Shown here piece after piece: positions 21,831 to 33,993 of a stretch of DNA of 64,000 nucleotides. The stretch spans positions 62,001 through 126,000 of the forward strand of contig JBAMJV010001795.1 of the NCBI GenBank assembly GCA_037951105.1. Direction: 5' to 3'. Below the pieces are notes generated by a model that saw only the letters and a list, made by a program, of their open reading frames with translations, was not told where the DNA came from and did no database searches. Position numbers and translations under genes: made by a program. Position 1 is the first letter of the stretch. Every line of letters starts with the position of its first letter. The stretch comes from Echinarachnius parma (Eukaryota > Echinodermata > Echinoidea > Clypeasteroida > Echinarachniidae).

Positions 21831-23109
21831 GTTTGATTTGAAAGTTAATGGATCACTTTAATTAAATGGCAAGTTGACTGTGGTTGCTAACTTGATATCA
21901 CAATAGAAGAAGTACAATGTCGATGTACTTTGCCCTTTTCGTAAGCTACGCCAATATACCGTCGTCAAAACAAGAGCCCTACGCGTTTTGGCAAAAGACA
22001 CAAGTCATTATCATAATGATCTCGTGCTTGGTATTGATTTGATTCATTATTTGGTCGATAATGATAATGCACACCTGAACGTGATCATTGGATGTGATCA
22101 TGGCAACGGCATTTGCGTCAAGCCACACTTGTATTACAGTGGGGAAGATGTTTTAAAGCTTAATAACAGTTTTAGGGAAACGGCCAAAACAAAAATGGTA
22201 ATGTATGGCCTTGTGACAATGTGAATTAATATATTACAAATTAATATACAGTACCTTATGTGAAAGTTGACAAAATTCACATTAAAGATTACTATTTTAG
22301 CAATACAATTTTCGAAATAATTTCGGCGGTGCAGCTGATAAACAACGACTGATTAAGAAATATTTGCTTAATTTTGGAAGAAATTTCAGCCCCTTACACA
22401 TAATTATTTGTGTAATGGGAAAATAATAGATACGAATGAGAATCAAAGAAACATATTGATAACCTCATAAACCAATCGGTTATAATTAGTATAATTGTAC
22501 AGCAAATGAGACACAAATACCTTTAAATGATAGGTAACGTCTGCGCATGCGCAGTTTTGGCATCAGTGGATCGATAAGGCTCATGTACGGGGCTAACCCA
22601 TCGATATACACCACTGGATACAGCGTGCTGTACACTGCCACATTCACGGCGCTGAAGCCGCCGCACAAAACCGGAAGTAGTTAAAAGTACACCCATCCAT
22701 TGCGCATGTCGATATTCCCGTGTATTGGAAATGTGTGTAAATAGTGCGAGCAGATTGAATTGTTTATGTTCGTACACCAAAAATAACTGTCAATTTAATT
22801 TGTAATTATCAGGGATGCCAGTTTTAAGATAGTTGTATGAATACAGACCCTGTTCACTTTGAATACCAGGCTCATTTCGAGTCATTTTTGCATTTAATTG
22901 TGGTACTATTAATTCAATATTCTATGCCCAGCGGCTTGCTTATTATTTTGTTTCCTTTTTCTATTAATTACCCCTCTTTTTGGGCGGGGGATAGGGGAGG
23001 AGGGGGCTGGGTTGAGAAAAAACTATTACAACGAATGTCGTAATAATAATACTAATAATATTTATCATATATTTTATATAGAAGGGAGGAAAATGCTTGA
23101 ATACTTTAG
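21831..23109. other. Mostly unrecognised; short shared repeats
   Basis: About 22095-22130 repeats the GATCATGGCAACGGCATTTG block of 12.95 kb. About 22590-22625 is similar, in inverse, to 27032-27065 (TATCCAGTGG...GGGYTAGCCCC). No gene is supported. Confidence 0.35.
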
Positions 23110-23313
23110 TACCGTAAACCAGGGTGACTTTGGCCGCAGGGGTGACTTAGGCCACTTTTTGAGATGAATGTATTTTCATCAAGCCTCACTTTATAGAACA
23201 AATTTCAAATGTATTCTTATAGGGTTATGTATAGAATCAGAAATTAGTTCGAAATAGTAAGACTTGATGAAAATCCTTCTCAAAAAGTGGCAAAGTCACA
23301 CTGGTTTACGGTA
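23110..23313. mobile_element. Small MITE (204 bp) with 25-bp inverted ends
   Basis: TACCGTAAACCAGGGTGACT at the left and AGTCACACTGGTTTACGGTA at the right are near-perfect complements. The outermost TA could be the target duplication, as in Tc1/mariner elements. The inner arms (ACTTTTTGAGA / TCTCAAAAAGT, then TTTTCATCAAG / CTTGATGAAAA) continue the symmetry, so most of it is palindromic. Confidence 0.75.
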
Positions 23314-23621
23314 TCATGTATTATACATGACATGATTCATGTTGCTCCTCAATAATTAACTGAACATTGGGCAATATGTGTGTGGTTTTTTGTTTACCAA
23401 TTGTTTTTCTAAAATCACAATCAATCAATCACATTATATATCATCACATTTCTCATTTCCCCATCTCCCATTTTTATTCTCAATTGATCTAATTCCGATC
23501 TTTACACTTGGCAAAGCTGCCTTAATTACCAAAGCGCACACATGACACCAAAGTACACATGACACACACTCACACGCAGAAACATGCAAGCTACAATATA
23601 AACAAACACATATAGGTCCCG
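23314..23621. other. No feature recognised
   Basis: AT-rich DNA with no supported gene or repeat. Confidence 0.4.
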
Positions 23622-23782
23622 TTGCAGAAAGAGATCAATTCAAATGTAAGTTACAATGGATTGTAAGTCAGAAACTTTGCACGTTTCAACCAATCAGAGT
23701 TGTGCATTGGCCATTGCTGCATATTCAGAATACATGATCTGACTTACAATTAATTGTAACAGACAATCGATAGCATCTCTTT
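23622..23782. mobile_element. Inverted-repeat MITE (~160 bp)
   Basis: GCAGAAAGAGATCAATTC...GTTACAATGGATTGTAAGTCA on the left is answered by TGACTTACAATTAATTGTAAC...AGCATCTCTTT on the right. The loop of about 60 bp holds CAACCAATCAGAGTTG. Confidence 0.6.
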
Positions 23783-24286
23783 ACAAATAAAGAAGCAATT
23801 CGCACTGTCATATAAAATATAATTACAACTGTTGTTGTTTTCTATTTCTGAGTCAATAAATATATAAAGCCAGTTATACAATTCGATACATGTACTTCAT
23901 ACACACGTTCATGTAATTAATACTTCATCTTCAACCTAGATCTTGATTTCACATACATGGCATAAAAATAGACACACATCTTCCCTTTACAAATCTCCCG
24001 AAACTCCTTTCTGGTTCAAAACATAGTGATGGCTGATGCTACTTTTGAGGTTTTTTTTATTTTATTATAAATTCTCCTAACATGAAATATTTCATGGCAA
24101 TACAAAATTAACACATGTAGTAAGGGTGTCTTACAACACTATTGATGGCGATTAAACGTTAATCTAAAAGACTCAGAATGCAATTAATTACAGTACACAA
24201 TATCCTTTACGCCAATGCACGGCCTCACGGTGTGGCGCTTGGGCACGCTTAGAGACTTAAATGTATGGTTTGTGATTATGCGCTAT

Positions 24287-25961
24287 GGGCAACTCCACGA
24301 AAAATGTTACCCGAGGATGGAAAAATGAAACTCATGGGACAGCCTTGTTAACTACTGGATAGTAATGAGGAAGGACCATATTTTGATGACTAAAGGAAAA
24401 AAGTTTGAAATTCAATGCAGAATTTTTTTTTTGTTTGGCCATTGAAGTTGGGACAAAAATTATATGTATTACCCCTAAAATGATGAAATTTGCATCCATT
24501 GTTTGTGAAATAAAATTTTAAAATATGGATCACTTCAGAACAATAATTCTACTTCTAATATCTTGTTTATGTTTTGTTTTAACATCATAGAAAAGGAAAT
24601 TGTGTAAAAATCTTTACTTTTTGAAAACTGTTATTGGATAAAATCTTGATTCTTACAACATTGATGTGTAATGTCCGTGACGTTTTAGATATAAAAGTTT
24701 TTGTAGAAGTCCTAATTCAATTTAATTTAAAATTAATTTGCAAAGCTAGAATGTGATATCATAAAGTATATCAAGAGCATTTACTAAAATATTTGATGGT
24801 TTGTCCAGAATGGCGTCACGGACATTACGTTACGGCTGCGTCACGGACATTACATACACAGTGAAAAGTATAAAAAAGCAGAGCTAAACATTTTCAAGCA
24901 TTATTTTCTTAAGTAAATCTCTTATTTTAGCCAAGAAATAAGATAATCCCAAGTAACAGGGGGACTACTACCATGACTACCTTCCTGGTACAAGTTTTAA
25001 AAAATTGTATCGTTAATCAGATAGTAAACTTTGAGTCAGTACTCTGAACTATTTATAAAACTAAATTCCTTGCTCAATTTGAACATGCATGTCTCAATAA
25101 TCAATAAAGACTTGACTATAACTTACTGGGAGGAGAAATAGATGGTTAAATCTCATATAGTATGATCAAATTGCAAAAATTATACTCTTAGTCCATGATT
25201 TTCCATGTGTTATGCACATGATGTTCACAACTTTTTTTATATTTTAAATTTTTTTTGCACAAAACAGCATTGTACTTCATCAAAAATGTATAATATTGTT
25301 TAAAATAGCTGAACATTTGGGTTACTGCACATTCTTTTGAAAAATTTCAAATTTTACAATAATTTTGGAAAAAATTATTGCTATTTTTAAAATAATTTTT
25401 TGCTAATTAAAAACAAAACTGAAATATAATTTTTTTCCTCAAAACTGTTTGATTACATATCAAATATACAATAAAAAAAGTTTCATGCACAATGGAGCAA
25501 TTTTTGCGGGTTATTTCCGAGTATAGAGAAAGTGGACAAAAGTGTAATGTCCGTGACGCTAAAAATGTAATGTCCGTGACGCAACGTTCTGTTGTCTAGA
25601 TCACATATGCCTTGCCCGTTTCGCAAAAAACCACTTGGATTCAATTCATCATTGCCTTGTCTATAATTTAGTACCTAAATCACCTTTGTGAGGTCTAAGA
25701 ACTCACAGACTTTTGCAAAGATGTATATGGATGCAAAAAGTCATGTCCAAAACATGTAATGTCCGTGACGGCGCACATTTTGCAGAATTACTCAGTAACG
25801 AATTGGATAAATGTTCTGAAACTTTTTTTGAATACTTAACCAGGCTATTGATTTGTAATAAAAATAAAAATTAGACATTAGTTACAGGTATGAATTAGTA
25901 GTGGCATTGGAAAGTCATGAAAATTCTCTGATTTGTAATGTCCGTGACGCTGGAGTTGCCC
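24287..25961. mobile_element. Non-autonomous DNA element with seven dispersed TGTAATGTCCGTGACG motifs
   Basis: The ends GGGCAACTCCA and TGGAGTTGCCC are inverted, and CTAT flanks both (24283-24286 and 25962-25965). The 16-bp motif TGTAATGTCCGTGACG occurs on the plus strand at 24667, 25543, 25566, 25755 and 25934, and on the minus strand at 24815 (first base changed) and 24840. The last plus copy abuts the right terminus, so the motif is part of the terminal repeat. The interior is very AT-rich and has no reading frame. A 4-bp target duplication fits Sola- or Ginger-like groups, but I cannot assign one. Repeated termini may be transposase-binding sites. Confidence 0.75.
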
Positions 25962-27545
25962 CTATATAAAAACGGTTTATTGTTATTGTACTATTGGGCA
26001 CGAGTTCAACTATTACTATATATAAATGTCTCCATTCAATTAAGGAGACTTTTTAAAATCATTTTTCATTACCCTGTTTCCATAAGTTGGCCGGATGATT
26101 GTTACGTTATACGTCTATGACACGACATGGAAAGGTACACAATTGCACATAAATGAACCCCGGAGTTGAGCTGATGCGAGTTGAATTTATGCTGCTGCCT
26201 GGCTTCAAATCAAATATATAGGGCGCTGCTGCTGTATCCATCCTAGAATGCAGTCGATGGCTAGTGAGAAGAGGCATCTCATCAGGAATCTAAGTAAGAG
26301 AGAAAAGAACAGATCAGATGTTTAGTTTTACATGCAAGGCCAGCCAAGGAAAAGGACAAGTAATCTGAGCACTTTTGACAAAATGTGTATTTAATTTCAG
26401 GATGTATAGACCAAACTATCAATACCAAACTACATATGATTTAAAAATCTTAAAATTAGATTTAGCCTCAATGACATTGTCATTGATAGATGCAATATGC
26501 GCTATATGCCTACTAGTACTGTAGTAAGCTTAAATTTACATACAGTTCTATGTATGACTCGAGGAAGGCTATCTAGAAATGTAGATTATAATCATTTGAT
26601 ATGCATACATTTATTTTGAATTAAAAAAATCAAATTCATGTGTTTGGAAAGTTAACTTGCCCTTTAACAATATACTAGCTAGCCCAATTTTGGCATTCAA
26701 TTAAGAAAGTTAGTTTGTAAAGCATAGTCAATAATAAAATGTATTGATATGCAAGACGGCAATAAGTTTGTAACGTAAACAGATTGTGAAATAACTGTAA
26801 AACGTAAAGACACAAGTGAATAAATCACACAAATATTGCTTTTTCTCAGACCTAATACAGTTACTCACCAATAAAGGGCTCTTCTGCAGTAATAAAACTC
26901 ACGATGCCAGAATATTGCGTTTTGAGTCCTCGAAAATGACAGATATAACACGTAAGTGAATGGAGCACTTTTGTCCTTGGGTGTACTTTTGGATATTGCG
27001 GACACTGTCGCTGGCTTCATGATGGGGGCGCTGTTGGTATATCCAGTGGTATAGATCGGTGGGCTAACCCCCAATTGTGTGCTACAATGTACTAGAAACT
27101 ATAAAACAGAATGATAACAGTAGTTTGCCGACACACCCGCATAATATGGGTGCGCCCCTAATCAGTAAGCCCACATACACCACTGGTCCCAGGCACCAAT
27201 TGTTGCGAACCAATTATCATACCATGTATACATACAAATGTTGTGATATTAGACGGTACGTGTTGGCAAGCAACAAGAGGTGTGTGAGAGTAGTAGCTTG
27301 TCTGTAAAAGATAGCTTACGAAACATCTTTGATTGGCAGGATCAACCAATTTTTAGGTAAGTTCATTTGTATTCAATCTTAAAGGGACTTAAATTGTCCA
27401 AATCCTCAAACCTTACTTGGAACTGTAGTGATTTTCCCATACCTTGTCATATTCATATTAACAAAAGAAACAGGGGCAGGTTTCGGTTTTTCAAATTTCC
27501 ATTTCGTTCAAAAGATATTTATATAAATAGATATATAAATGTTCA

Positions 27546-27576
<31 letters not shown>

Positions 27577-27609
27577 ACTATTATTATTTACGATTGAAGT
27601 GTTCATATG
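25962..27609. other. No gene supported; one ATT microsatellite
   Basis: A short block at 27032-27065 is an inverted relative of 22590-22625. An ATT repeat occupies 27549-27576. Open frames of up to 76 codons are unrecognised. Confidence 0.35.
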
Positions 27610-27984
27610 TTAAAGGTGCACCTGTAAAGTGTTAGATATTGCCCAAAATGACATTTGAGACTTCAATCCTATACCAAAATCGTTGTAAGATAATGTCCAA
27701 ATGGTGTGTGAAAGTTTCCTTGAAAAAGAACACTGCTTTCCTGGTTAAAAAAACGAAAACTTCCGTCAGCTTTTACAACGAATTACTGTTTGACGTTTAT
27801 GAGGTGTATTGCCGTTCTTTAACGCTCTTGAGCTGAATGATAGATATCGTCATACTTAAGGGGCATTTTAGAAAATCAAACCCTTTTTTCTTCTTTTACC
27901 ATAAGCCAAACAACACGGTAGAAGAGAAATGTGGAAGCTCGAATTAATTTTTGTGGAGTTAGACACTTTACAGGTGCACTTTTA
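27610..27984 (-). mobile_element. Family-A MITE, short variant (~375 bp)
   Basis: It begins TTAAAGGTGCACCTGTAAAG and ends with the inverse CTTTACAGGTGCAC. The left part has CAAAATGACATTTGAGACTT and the right part has ACCATAAGCCAAACAACACG and GTGGAGTTAGACAC, as in the 31588-32141 copy. The middle is shorter and differs. Confidence 0.75.
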
Positions 27985-28095
27985 GATTGCTTTTACCGGA
28001 TAACTTTAGCCGTGTACAAAGTAAGTGCAATGGGTTAGTGAGTATCACTTTGCATGTTTGCAGCAAACATCCAGTTAACGTGAGGGTTGTACACA

Positions 28096-28121
28096 TTAAA
28101 GGGATAGTTGAGTTCTGGTAA
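28096..28121. mobile_element. Family-B MITE, left end (interrupted)
   Basis: TTAAAGGGATAGTTGAGTTC and a few more bases form the left terminus of a family-B element whose remainder is at 29601-30148. The element 28122-29600 lies between. Confidence 0.75.
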
Positions 28122-29104
28122 TGGAGTGGGCACACGATGCTTGCGACGACCTGCAACAGCCTGCAACAGGACAATAGAACTTATGAAGGGCCGATTATGT
28201 TCGAAATAAATGGACGTTACAACAGAATGGAAATATCGCAATAAATTCGGTCTAATTCCCAATTATAGCCATAAATAGGTTTTGTGTATTACATTTAGGC
28301 TAAAGTAAACCTAACATGTTATTTACCGTGCTTGATAAGCATCATAAGCCTGGTTTTGGGTTGTCGATCGAACAATAGCATGACTGGTCACGAGGAACGC
28401 ATGCGCCGTGTGTTCTCTTGCGACGGCAGGTTCCCGTCGCAAGTCTTGTCGCAAGGTTTTTGAACATCAAAAAGTCGGTTCAAAATCCGTTGCGATCAAA
28501 ACAATAGAAGCGAGAGAGAAAGAGCATGCGGTGATTGTGGTGATTGCGGTTATTGTGGTGGCTTCATCTTACCCTATTGACCTATTGAAATTGCATCCAT
28601 GGCAAATATTCATGGTTTGGTAGACAATACTTAATCCAGAATACTTCAGGCAAGTCTCGTCGCATGCGATGACCTATTGAAATCGTATCCATGGCAACGA
28701 TGCATTGTTTGGTAGACAATGATTTATCCTGAATACTCCTGGCAAGCCTCTAGATATTTCTGCTTTTCATCAAAAGTTATTTATTCTCATTACACACCCT
28801 CACCATTGAAAGGGAGGTATTCAACCGACATATTAGTATTGTCATGATTGGGATTGGCATCCACGTGACAACGAAGGTGGGGGGGGGGGGGGGGGATCTC
28901 GGCTATTGCGCTCTTGGGTCCTTCATGTCCCACAGTTATTATTGTTGTTGTTTTCTCCCTTGTTTACCGCGGTAATTTATATTTGGCCCATTGGGGGTCT
29001 TTGTATGAGCTAAAAGCCAAAAGCTTGCACCACGTCCTATGTTTATATTTTGCAACATTTGTCTTTGATATGGCTCCATTACTCAGGCTAAATTCATAAT
29101 AAGC

Positions 29105-29215
29105 TTGGTGCACTAATACTAGGGTAGCTCACCGCTAGCATGCTCCTCGGGGAGTAGAGGATGTGTACAATGCTGGTCTGACGCTCAGAGACTATTATTA
29201 TTAATTATTATTAAA
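29105..29215 (+). mobile_element. SINE-like sequence, copy 1
   Basis: GCTAGCATGCTCCTCGGGGA, GTAGAGGATGTGTACAATGC and then (ATT)n resemble 34866-35027. It appears to be a short retroposed unit inside the Harbinger-like element. Confidence 0.45.
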
Positions 29216-29269
29216 TAATATTATTGTTATAATTATCAATATTACTATTATAATAATTATTATTATTAG

Positions 29270-29364
<95 letters not shown>

Positions 29365-29379
29365 ATAGTAGTAGTAGTC
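29270..29379. repeat. (TAG)n microsatellite
   Basis: About 36 near-perfect AGT/TAG trinucleotides. The antisense poly-threonine frame here is an artefact. Confidence 0.95.
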
Positions 29380-29600
29380 CATAATTTGTGCTTCAAGACC
29401 ATATCAATATATGAGCAGAGAGATATTAACGCTCATCCTTGAATTGCGGAACATTTTGTGAGCATTTATATTGTTTATCTGCAGTGAGTTTGTACAGGGC
29501 GGTGATGTATTACAGACTTTGGCAAAATCCGCCTTTCATATGTGCACGTGACCAATCGCAAGCTGTTGCAGGTCGTCGCAAGTATCGTGTGACCACTCCA

Positions 29601-30148
29601 TAAAGAGAGTACAGTTTTGGTCAAACTGAAATTTAGTAACCAAAACCTGCACCATTACATTACAAACTGATAGTTATATACACCATGCTCGAAAGGTATA
29701 CAAAATTACTAATGGCTTAGTAAAAAGCCTGTTATCATTCAAAAAGAGCCGTTAAAACTCAAGAGGGCGCTTTCTAAACCCTCATCGGTTTCAACCATTT
29801 TAAATAAAATATTGTGCATGTGAAGTTTTGTTGAAATAGTGATTAGATAGAAAGATAATCAACAACTATTTAAAAACCTCTTTTGGTAAATTTTTGAAAA
29901 GAGGAAGCATTTAAAAACAATTTTAACGGCTGGTTCAAAATTATCTAATAATTGTGGGGCCCCACAATTATTACAAATGGTTATGTTTATGGATATTTCA
30001 GCCATTTCTGAACCGATTTTGATCAAATAAAGTTTATTCTGTCATTAGAATGTTATACTCTTTCGAATTTGACACTCAGTTTGTCATTATCTCACAAAAA
30101 TGTATTGTGTGTAGTGCCCTCTATACCAAAACTCAACTATCCCTTTAA
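29601..30148. mobile_element. Family-B MITE, main part (interrupted copy)
   Basis: It continues the element begun at 28096: AGAGAGTACAGTTTTGGTCA, ACCATGCTCGAAAGGTATAC, CAAGAGGGCGCTTTC, the palindromic centre TTGTGGGGCCCCACAATTAT, GATCAAATAAAGTTTATTC and the end CCAAAACTCAACTATCCCTT. Non-coding. Confidence 0.8.
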
Positions 30149-30182
30149 TTTGCGGACATGTATCAGATCACACCAATACATA

Positions 30183-30597
30183 GGCGTACCCAGGGGCCCC
30201 TCCCCTTCTTACCAAAAAATTGCAATTTTAGGGGTTTTGAACCCCCCCCCCCCTTTTTTCAAATTGTTACTGGTCTCGAGACCAAATTTTAGCGGTCTCG
30301 ACAGTCATTTTCGATGGTCTCGGCCTCGAAAAGTGCGAAAAACCGTGATCTCTGCCTCGAAAAGTGCAAAAAAACCTTGGTCTCGTCCTCGAAAATGCCA
30401 ACAAATTTTGGTCTCGGTTTCGAAAATGTTATAAGACTACCCCCCCCCCCCCCCCCCCCCCCCCCCCGCTTACAGGATTCTCAACCACTGGGTCTTGGTC
30501 TTGGCCTCGAAAATTGTGAAGGTATATTTGGTCTCAGCTTTGAAAATTGTCTACGACTACGCCCCCCCCCCCCCTTGAAAAAATCCTGGGTACGCCA
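30183..30597. mobile_element. Inverted-repeat element with TCTCG motifs and C runs
   Basis: The ends AGGCGTACCCAGG and CCTGGGTACGCCA are inverted. Inside, 'GGTCTCG..CTCGAAAA' recurs at least five times between 30290 and 30550, and C runs of up to about 28 bases occur at 30241, 30440 and 30562. No coding sequence. Confidence 0.65.
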
Positions 30598-30644
30598 CTG
30601 AGTGACCAAGATACGTTTTATTAATCACTCATCACTTTTGCACT

Positions 30645-30722
30645 TTGCGGCGAACTGGTGCGATTCACACAGATCCGAAGTCGCTATCAATTCGCGCTAG
30701 TTCGCAGGAGCAAATCGCACAA
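30645..30722. repeat. Fragment of the GATC-rich family
   Basis: GCGAACTGGTGCGATTCACA followed by CAGATCCGAAGTCGCTATCA matches 40434-40490 and part of 35630-35700. Confidence 0.6.
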
Positions 30723-31587
30723 AAAAATCTGAACAAATATTTTCAGAGGTGTATCTCAAAAAATTTGTTGTGATCCCCTCCAAAAAACAAAATGGTATCC
30801 AATAAATGGCAGCCATTTTGACAATTTGACAATAATCAAAACAATGATAAGTTTTTTATAAAACGGCACGTAAAATCAGCATGTTCTGCTGTCACAATTA
30901 TATTTCCTTCAAGGAGATACCATAGACGATGGGTCTTAGAATAAGTTATACAGTAATTTTAGTCCCAGACGCAAAATGTTTCATTTTTTGTCAAACAGTA
31001 AAAGATTTTTTATTTACAAATTTGTGCATGAATCAATAACTGCCAAATATATTTTTCAGACGACTGCCTACATGTGTGCACACTTTAAGAGTGTGCAATA
31101 CCTAAATATAACGTTATAAACCTTTAGGCCTGGTCACATAACACCGGATAGCATAAACGGATGCCCGACGAATAGAACATTTGCGAAATCAAATTATACG
31201 GTGATGAAAGTCGTCCCATTGATTCAGGCACAATGCATTCTGTGGGATAGAACAAGCGAAAAGAAACGCAAACATGCATGGCATACGAACGGAGACGAAC
31301 TGATACTCTCAGTCGGGTATCTGTTTACACTGTGCGGTGATATATGACCGGGCCATGTTTTAAGCCAACATTTCAGATCAACAAAGTATTTGTATAATGC
31401 TGTATACAAGATCCCCTTGAAATTGAAATCTTCGCTTGAGGTCTTTGTTCATGAAATGCTCCCAAATTGTGTTATTTTGTTTCTTGTCATTGAAAAGGCT
31501 TTCCTGTTGATGCAAATTCGTAATACTAATAGAAGCATGGAGCTGTTTTCACATATTTTCTCTTTAGTTATAAATCAATTTATGGTT
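30723..31587. other. No feature recognised
   Basis: No supported gene or repeat. Short open frames of 61-91 codons are unidentified. Confidence 0.35.
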
Positions 31588-32141
31588 AAAGGCATGCCTG
31601 TAAAGTGTCTAACTCCACGAATTGTTTTGGGAGCTTCCTCGTTTCTCTTCTACCGTGTTGTTTAGCTTATGGTAAGAGAATAATAAAATAGGGTTAGACT
31701 TTTTCAAATGTCCCTTTAGTATGAAGATAATTATCATTGAAATCTTTTATTTGAAAAGCGTTAGCAAACGCTTTTCAAATAAAGTACAATTGTCGTAGCT
31801 GAACACGTCCGGCCAGCGCGCGTGGTAAACCTTCCCAACCCGACTGAACTTTGAGCCGAGCGCGCGCAAATTCCATGAATTCTGTACCGTCTGTAAACAT
31901 ACACGGGTGCGGATATCGTCAAACGGATGATTATTACTGCAACAAATCTACGGCAGGCCATCAGTATTCGGTGATAAAATATGAACTCAATATTCGTTTT
32001 TTTCACTAGGCAAACAGTGATCGTTTTCTTTCAAACTTTCACAAATCTTTCAATTGTATTTTACAATGATATTGATATAGGATTGAAGTCTCAAATGTCA
32101 TTTTGTGCAATATCTGACACTTTACAGGTATCACTTTAAAG
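31588..32141 (+). mobile_element. Family-A MITE, full copy (~550 bp)
   Basis: It starts TTAAAGGCATGCCTGTAAAG and ends with the inverse CTTTACAGGTATCACTTTAA. Hallmarks in order: GTGTTGTTTAGCTTATGGTA, GGGTTAGACTTTTTCAAATG, a perfect hairpin TTTGAAAAGCGTT/AACGCTTTTCAAA at about 31750-31781, a GC-rich block with ACACGGGTGCGGATATCG, and CAAAATGACATTTGAGACTT in inverse. No coding sequence. This is the reference copy for 9.1, 27.6 and 51.1-53.4 kb. Confidence 0.8.
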
Positions 32142-32419
32142 TGTTCAGATGTGAGAATTTCAACTGTGTATAAAGTTAATGCAACGAGTTTAATAAACAA
32201 ACTGACTTTGCCCTTTCGCTCATAACTCCATGTACTCAGTCATATGGCATTCATTTACCATGGAGTTTTCAAACTCAATGGACATAATCAGATCAGAGAA
32301 AATAATACACACTACTTCGACCCGTTGCATATTTAAACTAAGTAACTAAACCCCTTTGATCACTGCTTTACGACTAGTAAGATATTCGTAAACTCAACAG
32401 CTGCCTCAATATTGTATGC

Positions 32420-32869
32420 ACACGTGCAACTCTATAGTTTATCCTACTTTACACATCTTTATTTATGCGTGTTCATTTCGCATAACATTACCCCGACTCA
32501 GATTTCTGATATGGAAACAATTTGTGCAAACACAATCGGGTACACCACTATTCACTATCCATTGATACGTCATGTCAGTGCGGACACCACTGTGATCGAT
32601 CGATGATCTTGCATTCCTGCACTTGACTAGTTTTCACCGCACCAAACCATTGTTTGAATTATTGTGTAGACGCTTTGAAAAGTTTGTAAATCAGTGAAAA
32701 GATCTTTTTTTCGGACAGTCCACACAGACGTCATAATTTGCGAAGCATGTCGGGTAGTTACACGAACATCCCAGCATCTCTTGCCGCCGTAAAAAATAGT
32801 AAACTTTGGGTATGTTCACAGAAGGATTTTATGGAATCCAGTAGGCCAAAATTGCCAAGTCATGTATCA
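32420..32869 (-). mobile_element. Truncated inverse copy of the 33362-33918 element
   Basis: It aligns in inverse orientation with 33420-33850: shared blocks are TAACATTACCCC, TTTGCCGCCGTAA (here CTTGCCGCCGTAA), GGGTATGTTCACA and CAAAATTGCCAAGT. The terminus is missing on the left, and a family-B MITE abuts on the right. Confidence 0.6.
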
Positions 32870-33366
32870 TATTAAAGGGATAGTTGAGTATTCGTCAAAC
32901 TTAACTTAAGTAACCAAAACCTGCACCATTACGGTACAAAATAACAGTTATAACTTCACCATGCTAGAAAAGTATACACAATTACAAACGACTAAGTAAA
33001 ACCCTTGTTATCATTCAAAAAGAGCCGTTACAACTCAAGAGGGCGCTCTCTAAATAAATAATTGGGTTTAGCCCTTTTTTCATACAAAATTTGAAAAACC
33101 TTTTCAGATTTTTTAAAAAGTAGTCTTTAAGCATTTTTTACAATTTTTTTCTAAAAAGTAAAAATATCCCCTGGTGAAGAATTTTTGAATAAGAATAAGT
33201 TTATGGGTATTTCAGCCGTTTCTGAACCGATTTTATTCAAATAAAATTTATTCTGTCATTAAAATTGTTATGTTCTTTCAAATTTGACGGTCAGTTTTTC
33301 ATTATCTCACAAAAAAATATTTTGTCAGGGGCCCCCCTATACCAACACTCAACTATCCCTTTAAAG
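32870..33366. mobile_element. Family-B MITE (~500 bp)
   Basis: TTAAAGGGATAGTTGAGTAT at the left and CACTCAACTATCCCTTTAAA at the right are inverted. It contains AACTTCACCATGCTAGAAAA, CAAGAGGGCGCTCTC and AACCGATTTTATTCAAATAA. It separates two inversely oriented relatives of another MITE. Confidence 0.8.
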
Positions 33367-33918
33367 GACAATGAAACTATAGCTTTCGGCTATTATTATC
33401 ATTTAGAGGGTGAACAGACATTTCATTTGATATATAACTTGGCAATTTTGGATCCCATGAAATACTTGTGTGAACATACCCAAATTTTACTAATTCTTAC
33501 GGCGGCAAAAGATGATGGGGGCGGCCATGTTCTTGTAATTACCCGACATGCTTTCCAAACTCTGACGTATGTGCTTCGGGCCGAACAAAAAGCCTTTCAC
33601 TGATTTGCAGACTCATCAAAGCGTCTCCAAGTCCCCTCCAAGTATTTAAACAATGGTTTGAATTGGTGCTATTGAAATCGCACACACCTAATAATGGCGG
33701 CCTCCAGCGTTCGCGTGAATAGCGGTGTATCCGATAGTGTTTTCGCATATTTCTTCCAAAGCAAAAATCTGAGTTGGGGTAATGTTAGGCATAATAAACA
33801 AGCATATTACGATGTATCAAGTAGGATAAACTATATTCTAGAGTTGCATTGCCCTATGTATGTTCACCCTCTAATACATAATAGTAACCGAAGCCAAAGT
33901 TTTATTGTCCTTTAATAA
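33362..33918 (+). mobile_element. MITE with ~60-bp inverted ends (~556 bp)
   Basis: TTTAAAGGACAATGAAACTA, CTTTCGGCTATTATTATCAT and AGAGGGTGAACAGACAT on the left match the inverse of the right end (GTTCACCCTCTAATACATAA ... CATTGTCCTTTAA-like). It has no coding sequence. The inverse partial relative is at 32420-32869. Confidence 0.7.
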
Positions 33919-33993
33919 TTACATTTATTTATCGGCCTGAATCTGTTTTGCAAAGCGCACAAACATATGCATTTGTTATTATCGTACCCAGGG

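Larger units (their letters stand above)
28122..29600. mobile_element. Harbinger-like non-autonomous element with 3-bp TAA duplication
   Basis: It is bounded by TGGAGTGGGCACACGATGCT and its near-complement (about 40-bp inverted ends continuing CGACGACCTGCAACAGC). TAA is present on both sides (28119-28121, 29601-29603), and closing the gap restores the family-B sequence found at 48.3 kb. TWA target duplications are typical of PIF/Harbinger. There is no transposase frame. The interior holds a direct repeat of about 90 bp (28577-28655 and 28669-28752), a G run at 28879-28895, a SINE-like block (29105-29215) and a (TAG)n array. Confidence 0.75.

Noticed and set aside
29211..29402. Poly-threonine open frame
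   Set aside because: By-product of the (TAG)n array.
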